NCBI GenBank assembly: GCA_029933115.1
Contig: JAOZOT010000167.1
Coordinates: 1 to 6,081 of the forward strand
Direction of reading: 5' to 3'
Length of the DNA: 6,081 nt
DNA from: Anaerolineae bacterium
GTDB taxonomy: Bacteria; Chloroflexota; Anaerolineae; E26-bin7
Both the position numbers and the translations under genes were made by a program. The notes under the pieces were generated by a model. The model made no database searches. It had not been told where the DNA came from and was given only the letters and a program-made list of their open reading frames with translations. This document shows positions 1 through 4,982 of the stretch, piece by piece (position 1 is the first letter of the stretch; each line of letters opens with the position of its first letter).

Positions 1-2
1 TG

Positions 3-1460
3 GTCAAGGGTGGTCAGTGGGTTGCCGCCGAAGCCCCGGCCGCACCTCCAGAAGAGGCCGCAGCAGAGCTTCCTGACCTGGGAGGCAAAGAGGTCGTCGT
101 TGCCGTCGAGAACGCCTACCCGCCTTTCAACTACATTGACGAAGAGACAGGCGAGGCTGTTGGTTGGGACTATGACGCCTGGCGGGCTATCTGCAAGCTG
201 CTCAACTGCACGCCGGTGTTCAAGGAGACGGCCTGGGAAGGCATCTTTGAGGCGGCCGCGGCCGGTGAGTTCGACGTGGCGGCCGACGGCATCACCATCA
301 CTGCGGAGCGGGACGAGGTGGTAGACTTCTCCGATCCGTACATGCTCTACGGGCAGGTGGTGTTGGTGCGGGCCGATGAGACCGAGATCACCGACAAGGA
401 TACGCTGGCTTCGCTGACGGAGAAGACGGTTGGGGTGCAGTTGGGGACGACCAACGAGGCCACGGCCATCGAGATCGTGGGTGAGGATCGGGTAGAGAGC
501 TACGACACCTTTGACATGGCGGTGGTAGCTTTGATGGCCGGGGACGTGGATGCGGTGATCATTGACGATGTGGCGGCCTATGGTTTCATCGCCACCAATC
601 CGGGCAAGTTGAAGATAGCCGGAGAGCGTTTCACCAGTGAGGAGTTGGGCTTTGTCTTCCAGCCCGGCAGTGACCTCATCGAGCCCGTCAACGCGGCCCT
701 GGCAGCCATGAAGGAAGATGGCACTCTGGATGGGCTCTTCACCAAGTGGTTTGCCAAGCCCGATCTGGAGGGGCGAGAGATCACCGTTGCCGTCGAGAAC
801 GCTTATCCGCCCTTCAACTTCATTGATGAAGCGACGGGTGAGGCTGTAGGCTGGGACTATGATGCTTGGCGGGCTATCTGCAAGCTGCTCAACTGCACGC
901 CGGTGTTCAAGGAGACGGCCTGGGAAGGCATCTTTGAGGCGGCCGCGGCCGGTGAGTTCGACGTGGCGGCCGACGGCATCACCATCACTGCGGAGCGGGA
1001 CGAGGTGGTAGACTTCTCCGATCCGTACATGCTCTACGGGCAGGTGGTGTTGGTGCGGGCCGATGAGACCGAGATCACCGACAAGGATACGCTGGCTTCG
1101 CTGACGGAGAAGACGGTTGGGGTGCAGTTGGGGACGACCAACGAGGCCACGGCCATCGAGATCGTGGGTGAGGATCGGGTAGAGAGCTACGACACCTTTG
1201 ACATGGCGGTGGTAGCTTTGATGGCCGGGGACGTGGATGCGGTGATCATTGACGATGTGGCGGCCTATGGTTTCATCGCCACCAATCCGGGCAAGTTGAA
1301 GATAGCCGGAGAGCGTTTCACCAGTGAGGAGTTGGGCTTTGTCTTCCAGCCCGGCAGTGACCTCATCGAGCCCGTCAACGCGGCCATCGCCGCCCTTAAG
1401 GCCGATGGTACCTGGGATGAGCTCTTCACCAAGTGGTTCATCGAGTACAAGCCAGAATAA
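3..1460 (+). CDS. Polar amino-acid ABC transporter substrate-binding protein with two tandem SBP_bac_3 domains (5' partial)
   Basis: Extracellular solute-binding component of a polar-amino-acid ABC importer. The reading frame is open to the left edge, so the start and the expected lipoprotein signal are missing; 485 residues are visible. Residues 1-23 are an Ala/Pro/Glu-rich linker typical of a membrane-anchored lipoprotein. Two complete binding domains follow, at about 24-250 and 253-479, joined by only a few residues. Each shows the family hallmarks: an AYPPFN start, GWDYDAW, TITAERDEVVDFSDPY (its Arg normally binds the ligand carboxylate) and a DVDAVIIDD segment of the second lobe. Each also has a Cys pair (CKLLNC) in lobe 1. 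Family members normally carry one such domain of about 230 residues. The permease gene follows after 134 nt. The ligand cannot be read from sequence; an amino acid is likely, and a D-amino acid is possible from the downstream enzymes. Confidence 0.93.
   Translation, partial: VKGGQWVAAEAPAAPPEEAAAELPDLGGKEVVVAVENAYPPFNYIDEETGEAVGWDYDAWRAICKLLNCTPVFKETAWEGIFEAAAAGEFDVAADGITITAERDEVVDFSDPYMLYGQVVLVRADETEITDKDTLASLTEKTVGVQLGTTNEATAIEIVGEDRVESYDTFDMAVVALMAGDVDAVIIDDVAAYGFIATNPGKLKIAGERFTSEELGFVFQPGSDLIEPVNAALAAMKEDGTLDGLFTKWFAKPDLEGREITVAVENAYPPFNFIDEATGEAVGWDYDAWRAICKLLNCTPVFKETAWEGIFEAAAAGEFDVAADGITITAERDEVVDFSDPYMLYGQVVLVRADETEITDKDTLASLTEKTVGVQLGTTNEATAIEIVGEDRVESYDTFDMAVVALMAGDVDAVIIDDVAAYGFIATNPGKLKIAGERFTSEELGFVFQPGSDLIEPVNAAIAALKADGTWDELFTKWFIEYKPE
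72..752 (+). repeat. Tandem in-frame repeat, copy 1 (binding domain 1)
   Basis: First copy of a 687-bp (229-codon) direct repeat that encodes one whole substrate-binding domain, from PDLGGKE to TKWF. Positions 180-698 match 867-1385 without a single difference over 519 bp. The 5' flank (72-179) differs from copy 2 at 22 of 108 positions and the 3' flank (699-752) at 13 of 54, counted by hand. The repeat unit matches the domain boundary, so it is a domain duplication and not a random slippage product. Confidence 0.95.
759..1439 (+). repeat. Tandem in-frame repeat, copy 2 (binding domain 2)
   Basis: Second copy of the 687-bp repeat, from PDLEGRE to TKWF, followed by a short tail and the TAA stop. 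The core at 867-1385 is identical to 180-698, including all third codon positions over 173 codons, while both ends of the copy are clearly diverged. This points to an old duplication whose middle was recently homogenised, or to an assembly artefact. Confidence 0.95.
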
Positions 1461-1475
1461 GGTTCCGGCGGACAA

Positions 1476-1505
1476 TGCGAGGCGTCCTGGAAAGGACGCC
1501 TCGCA
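1476..1505 (+). terminator. Perfect 12-bp hairpin between binding-protein and permease genes (attenuator or mRNA-stabilising stem; not a classic terminator)
   Basis: TGCGAGGCGTCC (1476-1487) and its exact reverse complement (1494-1505) flank a 6-nt loop, TGGAAA, 15 nt after the binding-protein stop codon. The stem is GC-rich and should be very stable in RNA. No T-run follows (the next bases are CGCATCTCTC), so it lacks the second half of an intrinsic terminator. In ABC importer operons a stem at this place often protects the binding-protein mRNA from 3' decay or lets only part of the transcripts continue, giving more binding protein than permease. That role is inferred here from position only. 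Confidence 0.6.
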
Positions 1506-1542
1506 CGCATCTCTCACTTGCCATTGCGAGTATTCATTATGG

Positions 1543-1569
1543 GCCTGCGCAGCAGGCTTTGCTGTGCGA
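1543..1569 (+). other. Small GC-rich inverted repeats in the 1461-1594 intergenic gap
   Basis: Two mutually exclusive weak stems can form here. GCCTGC (1543-1548) pairs with GCAGGC (1552-1557) across a 3-nt loop. GCGCAGCA also pairs with TGCTGTGC across the loop GGCTT, with one G-U pair. They lie 15 nt or more before the permease ribosome-binding site. They might shape translation of the permease or be leftover repeat sequence. Apart from the 1476-1505 hairpin and the Shine-Dalgarno sequence, nothing else stands out in the gap, and no convincing promoter was seen. Confidence 0.3.
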
Positions 1570-1583
1570 GCCCGCTACAGAAT

Positions 1584-1590
1584 AAGGAGG
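1584..1590 (+). promoter_or_regulatory. Shine-Dalgarno AAGGAGG that fixes the TTG start of the permease
   Basis: AAGGAGG is a near-perfect ribosome-binding site 4 nt before TTG at 1595. No ATG or GTG lies in frame at a suitable distance, so TTG is the best start. The next in-frame candidate, TTG at 1634, has no such site. Confidence 0.75.
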
Positions 1591-1594
1591 ATTT

Positions 1595-3229
1595 TTGGTC
1601 ACTGTTGAAAAAGAGGCCAGACCTCGACCAAAGTTGATCCCCGGCCTGGAAAAGTTGGAAGCCTGGCCCTGGTGGGTGTTGCTTCTGCTTCTCTCCGGCC
1701 TCCTTCTAGCCTACGCTGTTTCCACTTCAGAAATCTACAAGGATGCCTTCCAGTTCATCGGTGAGGGCCTGACCACCACTATACGGATCACTCTGATCTC
1801 CTTTGGTGCGGCTATAGTGCTGGGTCTGCTGACCAGCCTGGGGCGAGTGTCCAAAAACCCAGTGGCCTATAACCTCGCCACTCTGTACGTCGAGATGATC
1901 AGAGGGGTGCCTATTCTGGTGACTCTCCTCTACACTGCCTTTATCATCATGCCCTTCGTCGTCCTTCCCATCATCAATCGCCTCGGTGGGTTCATGCTCC
2001 AGCATGTCACCTATGATCCTCTGGTCCAATTGGCGCAGTCCCTCGTCCAGCTCAACATAAAACAAGTGGACATGATGTACAGAGCCGTGCTGGGCCTGAC
2101 CATCGCCTACGGTGCTTTCGAAGCCGAGGTCTTTCGAGCGGGCATCGTGTCCATCGAGAAAGGACAGATGGAAGCAGCCCGTTCTCTGGGGATGAGCTAC
2201 TTCCAGGCTATGCGCTACGTTATCCTCCCCCAGGCTGTCAGAGTCATGCTGCCTTCCTTGGGGAATGACTTTATCGCCATGTTAAAGGACTCTTCTCTCG
2301 TATCGGCTTTGGCCGTGAGAGACCTCACCCAGATGGGCAAGTTGTACCGGGCCCGGACCTTCCGCAGCATCCCTGCCTATAACACTGTGGCTGCCCTGTA
2401 CCTGGTGATGACCCTTCTGCTTTCCCAGATGGTCGGTTTCCTGGCTCGGAAGATGTCCGTCGAAGGTGTAGAGAGGAGAGGAGAGAAGGCCGCTTTCGAC
2501 ACCCGCCTGGCAGCAGATTTTTTGGATGTCCTCTTCATCGGCGCGGCCAGCCTGGTGTGCCTGTGGCTTGCCGAACGAGTTGGGGCTGCCTTTGGCGGCC
2601 AACTGGCCTCTTCACGAGCCCCGTTCGTTCTGGCTTTCGCCACGATTGGCTTCATCTACTTCCTGGCCTTTTGGTCCACCTCTGGCCAAACTCCAGGAAA
2701 GCGGATCATGGGCATCAAGATTGTGCCTGCCGAGGGCTCTTCGATGGGCTTTGGCCGGGCCGCCCTGCGTTTGGCAACGTTTATTGTCTCAATCCCCGTG
2801 GGGGCGATTATCGGCCTGGTTTTCCCGGCGCTGTCTATGGTGTTGGCCCTCGTGGTCCCCTACGTCAGTCGCCTCGTCTTCGCCTTCGATGGAGCCACAG
2901 GCCATTTTCTCAGCAGTCGCCTTCTCAGTCTGGTGCTCATCGTCTTTGGCATCCGGCTGCTTCTGGGCATTGTTGGGGCTCTGGGTCTGTCCAAGGTTTC
3001 GGGATGGCACATCGTGCTGTGGACCGTCAACGGTGTTCTGGTTCTGGCGCTCATCCTGGGATTCTTCCTCATTGGCTCTGTGGTAGCTTTTATGGGGGGC
3101 TTTATCCTCTTCGTTGGCCGACTCGCGCCCATCGCTGCCGCCGGGCTGGGATTCTGGTGGCTGGCCTGGGACGCTGAGAGGCAAGGCTGGCACGATAAGC
3201 TGGCTCGCACCTATGTAGTGAAGACCTAA
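1595..3229 (+). CDS. Amino-acid ABC transporter permease (HisM/GlnP type) fused to a C-terminal RDD membrane domain
   Basis: Membrane subunit of a polar-amino-acid ABC importer, 544 residues with a TTG start. Residues 1-23 are a cytoplasmic tail and a first membrane segment spans about 26-42. Residues 50-297 form a complete HisM-type permease: EMIRGVPILV at 100-109, and the cytoplasmic EAA loop (EAARSLG at 193-199 to ILPQA at 210-214) that docks on the ATPase. Usual permeases of this family end near here. This one continues into an RDD-family domain: R304 and D308/D311 in RLAADFLD, the signature GQTPGKRIMGIK at 364-375, and the closing GWHDKLARTYVV at 531-542 with D534. About 100 extra, mostly hydrophobic residues (near 420-525) sit inside the RDD part, adding several membrane helices. 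The role of RDD domains is poorly known; transport or a regulatory membrane role are both possible. The cognate ATPase is not in the window. The acyltransferase gene starts 30 nt downstream. Confidence 0.92.
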   Translation: MVTVEKEARPRPKLIPGLEKLEAWPWWVLLLLLSGLLLAYAVSTSEIYKDAFQFIGEGLTTTIRITLISFGAAIVLGLLTSLGRVSKNPVAYNLATLYVEMIRGVPILVTLLYTAFIIMPFVVLPIINRLGGFMLQHVTYDPLVQLAQSLVQLNIKQVDMMYRAVLGLTIAYGAFEAEVFRAGIVSIEKGQMEAARSLGMSYFQAMRYVILPQAVRVMLPSLGNDFIAMLKDSSLVSALAVRDLTQMGKLYRARTFRSIPAYNTVAALYLVMTLLLSQMVGFLARKMSVEGVERRGEKAAFDTRLAADFLDVLFIGAASLVCLWLAERVGAAFGGQLASSRAPFVLAFATIGFIYFLAFWSTSGQTPGKRIMGIKIVPAEGSSMGFGRAALRLATFIVSIPVGAIIGLVFPALSMVLALVVPYVSRLVFAFDGATGHFLSSRLLSLVLIVFGIRLLLGIVGALGLSKVSGWHIVLWTVNGVLVLALILGFFLIGSVVAFMGGFILFVGRLAPIAAAGLGFWWLAWDAERQGWHDKLARTYVVKT

Positions 3230-3259
3230 AGCCAGACCTGGGGCGGAGGAAAGCACCTG

Positions 3260-4120
3260 GTGACGAACGGTATCTCCATCAGGGCCTTGAAAGACGCTGC
3301 CGAGTTTCATCGATGTGAGGAGCTACAACGCCGGGTGTGGGGCATGGGGGATCTCAGCGTCGTTCCCTTGCATCTCCTCTTGACCGCGCAGAAGAACGGT
3401 GGTCTGGTGCTGGGGGCCTTTGACGATCAGGGAGCGATGGTGGGGTTCGTCTTTGGCTTCCTGGGCATGACCGAGCAGGGGCAAGTCAAGCATTGCTCGC
3501 ACATGGCCGGCGTCCTGCCCGAATATCAAGGGCGGCAGATCGGCTATCGTCTCAAGCTCGCCCAGCGAGAGCATATCCTGGCTCAAGGTCTTGACCTGGC
3601 AACCTGGACGTATGACCCCCTGGAAGGTACGAACGCTTCTCTGAACATCGGCAAGCTGGGCGTCATCTGTCGGACCTACCTCCCGAATGTGTACGGCGAC
3701 ACCGGCATCCAATTGCACCTTGGCCTTCCGACAGACCGCTTCCAGGTAGAGTGGTGGGTGCGCACCCAACGAGTGGCGCAGCGCCTCAAGTCAGGGGGGG
3801 CAAAGTTGACCCTGAAAGAGGTCCTGGACAGGGGTGCCGTCCAAGTCAACCGGACAGAGCTCGATGAGAGAGGGTTTCTGCGCAATGTAGCCCTGGAGCG
3901 AAAACCATCGGCCGAGATGCTTCTGGTCGAGATCCCGGCCGATATCCAGGCCATCAAAAAAGCCGACATGAACTTGGCCAGGGAATGGCGGGCGCAGACC
4001 AGGGAGATATTCGAGGATTGTTTCGGCGCCGGGTACGTCGCTACCGAGTTCATCAGTGAGGTGCAGGGAGGGCAAAGGCGCAATTTCTACCTCTTGCAGC
4101 GGGATTTTCAGCTAAGCTAG
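3260..4120 (+). CDS. GNAT-superfamily N-acyltransferase, COG3375 type (likely amino-acid N-succinyltransferase)
   Basis: Cytoplasmic GNAT enzyme of 286 residues, predicted to move an acyl group from acyl-CoA to the amino group of an amino acid. The acyl-CoA-binding motif A is visible at 84-95 (GVLPEYQGRQIG, matching the Q/R-x-x-G-x-G/A pattern). The family signature follows: TYDPLEGTNA at 117-126, LNIGKLG at 128-134, then LPTDRFQVEWW at 156-166. The long C-terminal half after 166 is typical of this family and absent from small GNATs. The GTG start has a GGAGG site at 3245-3249, 10 nt upstream. In Geobacillus kaustophilus a GNAT succinyltransferase, an N-succinylamino acid racemase and a desuccinylase act together to turn D- into L-amino acids. 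The racemase-type gene downstream here supports the same role, but the acyl donor and substrate are inferred. A run of seven G at 3794-3800 does not break the frame. Confidence 0.82.
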   Translation: MTNGISIRALKDAAEFHRCEELQRRVWGMGDLSVVPLHLLLTAQKNGGLVLGAFDDQGAMVGFVFGFLGMTEQGQVKHCSHMAGVLPEYQGRQIGYRLKLAQREHILAQGLDLATWTYDPLEGTNASLNIGKLGVICRTYLPNVYGDTGIQLHLGLPTDRFQVEWWVRTQRVAQRLKSGGAKLTLKEVLDRGAVQVNRTELDERGFLRNVALERKPSAEMLLVEIPADIQAIKKADMNLAREWRAQTREIFEDCFGAGYVATEFISEVQGGQRRNFYLLQRDFQLS

Positions 4121-4124
4121 GGAG
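4119..4124 (+). promoter_or_regulatory. Shine-Dalgarno-like AGGGAG overlapping the acyltransferase stop codon
   Basis: AGGGAG overlaps the TAG stop of the upstream gene and lies 8 nt before an in-frame GTG at 4133. It would serve a start at 4133 well, and ribosomes ending the acyltransferase could reinitiate here. The longer start at 4124 has no site of its own but gives an N-terminus (MKIVSES) that resembles Phd/YefM antitoxins better, so the true start is uncertain. Confidence 0.4.
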
Positions 4125-4519
4125 TGAAGATCGTGTCAGAATCTGTTCTGAAGGCGTTTGAAGCCAAAGGGGACATGATTTCTTTATTGGAATGTTTGCG
4201 TCAATCCATTGTCCCTATCTTAATCACTCGCGACAATCGCGCTGAGGCCGTCTTGCTGAAGATTGAGCAGTACGAGGAACTTGTCAGAAGGTCGGCTCTC
4301 GATCCGGTGCAGTGGGCTGATTTAGCGATTGACCGCGCCATCCGAGAGGCTGAGAGCGAATCATTTGATGAGGATACGTTTGACCGTGAGTACGAGGAGA
4401 TGCAGCAGGCCATTTGGGCACGAACCGACGGATTTTCAGAGGAAGAGATAGCTGAGGACATAGCTGCCGCGATTCACGAAGTAAGAGCCGAGTACCGTGC
4501 CCGAAAACACACCGGCTAG
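4124..4519 (+). CDS. Phd/YefM-like antitoxin of a PIN toxin-antitoxin pair
   Basis: Predicted antitoxin of 131 residues that would bind and neutralise the PIN nuclease encoded next to it, and probably repress its own operon through the N-terminal domain. The N-terminal half has the Phd/YefM pattern: MKIVSES at 1-7, then PILITRDNRAEAVLLKIEQYEELV at about 31-54, where the family has a 'P-V-x-I-T-R-x-G/N-x-x-x-A-V-L' strand followed by a YE helix. The C-terminal half, about 60-131, is strongly acidic and helical, as expected for the part that wraps the toxin. The GTG start is 3 nt after the acyltransferase stop; GTG at 4133 is an alternative with a better ribosome-binding site. The gene overlaps the toxin gene by 23 bp. 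GC over 4141-4500 is about 51%, against about 61% in the acyltransferase, suggesting a separate origin. Confidence 0.72.
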   Translation: MKIVSESVLKAFEAKGDMISLLECLRQSIVPILITRDNRAEAVLLKIEQYEELVRRSALDPVQWADLAIDRAIREAESESFDEDTFDREYEEMQQAIWARTDGFSEEEIAEDIAAAIHEVRAEYRARKHTG

Positions 4520-4982
4520 CGCTGCCTTGCGTGTGGTCATTGATACCAACGTTTTTGTTAGCGCGACCCTAGGCCGAGAGAGCGGCAGTGCTTTGATTGT
4601 CAACGCCTGGCGTGTGGATAGGAGGTTCACTCTGATAACTTGCCGCCAGGCAGTCAATGAGATTCTACGCGTTTTGGCTTACCCTCGCATCCGCGTTAAG
4701 TACGGCATTCAGCCTTCAGAAGCTCATCGTATCGCCAAAAATCTATACAGGCGAGCTGTGTGGATCGAACCCAAGGGCGAGCTCAGCCTTTGTCGTGATG
4801 AGACAGACAATTTCCTGCTCGAAACGGCGATCCTTGGCAAAGCAAAATATCTGGTGTCTGGCGACAAGGACCTGGTGGACGACAAGAAACTGAAGACAGA
4901 GTTGCTCAAGCGGGGCGTGGTGATCGTTGGCGTCGCTGAATTCGTCGCCATCCTCAAAGAAGGCGGTGGCGGTGAGAATTGA
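4497..4982 (+). CDS. PIN-domain ribonuclease toxin (COG1569-like)
   Basis: Predicted Mg2+-dependent RNase toxin of 161 residues. The acidic PIN active site is complete: D16 in VVIDTNVFVS, E55 in AVNEILRVL, D101 and D104 in CRDETDNFLLETA, and D123/D125 in VSGDKDLV. Length and order fit PIN proteins of the 'putative toxin component' group, which are normally paired with Phd-like antitoxins as here. The GTG at 4497 overlaps the antitoxin gene by 23 bp, implying translational coupling. A shorter start at TTG 4527 would give the more typical MRVVIDTN N-terminus. The C-terminus ends in KEGGGGEN, which lies past the usual end of the fold and is encoded by the ribosome-binding site and start of the next gene. 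GC over 4501-4860 is about 52%. Whether it is active as a toxin is not visible from sequence. Confidence 0.85.
   Translation: MPENTPASAALRVVIDTNVFVSATLGRESGSALIVNAWRVDRRFTLITCRQAVNEILRVLAYPRIRVKYGIQPSEAHRIAKNLYRRAVWIEPKGELSLCRDETDNFLLETAILGKAKYLVSGDKDLVDDKKLKTELLKRGVVIVGVAEFVAILKEGGGGEN
4958..4963 (+). promoter_or_regulatory. Shine-Dalgarno AGAAGG that fixes the GTG start of the racemase gene, inside the PIN coding region
   Basis: AGAAGG lies 8 nt before GTG at 4972. The in-frame GTG at 4966 is only 2 nt away and can be set aside. The resulting N-terminus, MRIERIELRHIRLPL, agrees with the usual start of this enzyme family. The site lies within the last codons of the PIN gene, so racemase translation is probably coupled to it. 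Confidence 0.7.

Noticed and set aside
10..324. Open frame over the first binding domain in another frame
   Set aside because: It overlaps a clearly coding domain in frame 3 and its Arg/Ser/Pro-rich translation resembles nothing; a shadow of GC-rich coding sequence.
1453..1587. 10-bp direct repeat CAGAATAAGG at 1453-1462 and 1578-1587
   Set aside because: Too short to mean much; the first lies at the binding-protein stop codon and the second overlaps the ribosome-binding site, with no further similarity around either copy.
2526..3177. Two long + strand frames and several - strand frames over the RDD part of the permease
   Set aside because: The permease frame here carries RDD motifs to its very end (GWHDKLART), while the other frames give low-complexity, motif-free translations. 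No frameshift is needed to explain the fusion.
3794..3800. Run of seven G in the acyltransferase gene as a phase-variation site
   Set aside because: The run is short, the frame is intact, and family features continue on both sides; ordinary in a GC-rich gene.
4094..4118. Possible promoter for the toxin-antitoxin pair at the end of the acyltransferase gene (TTGCAG as -35)
   Set aside because: No acceptable -10 box lies at 16-18 bp; the TAAGCT that could serve is at only 13 bp spacing.
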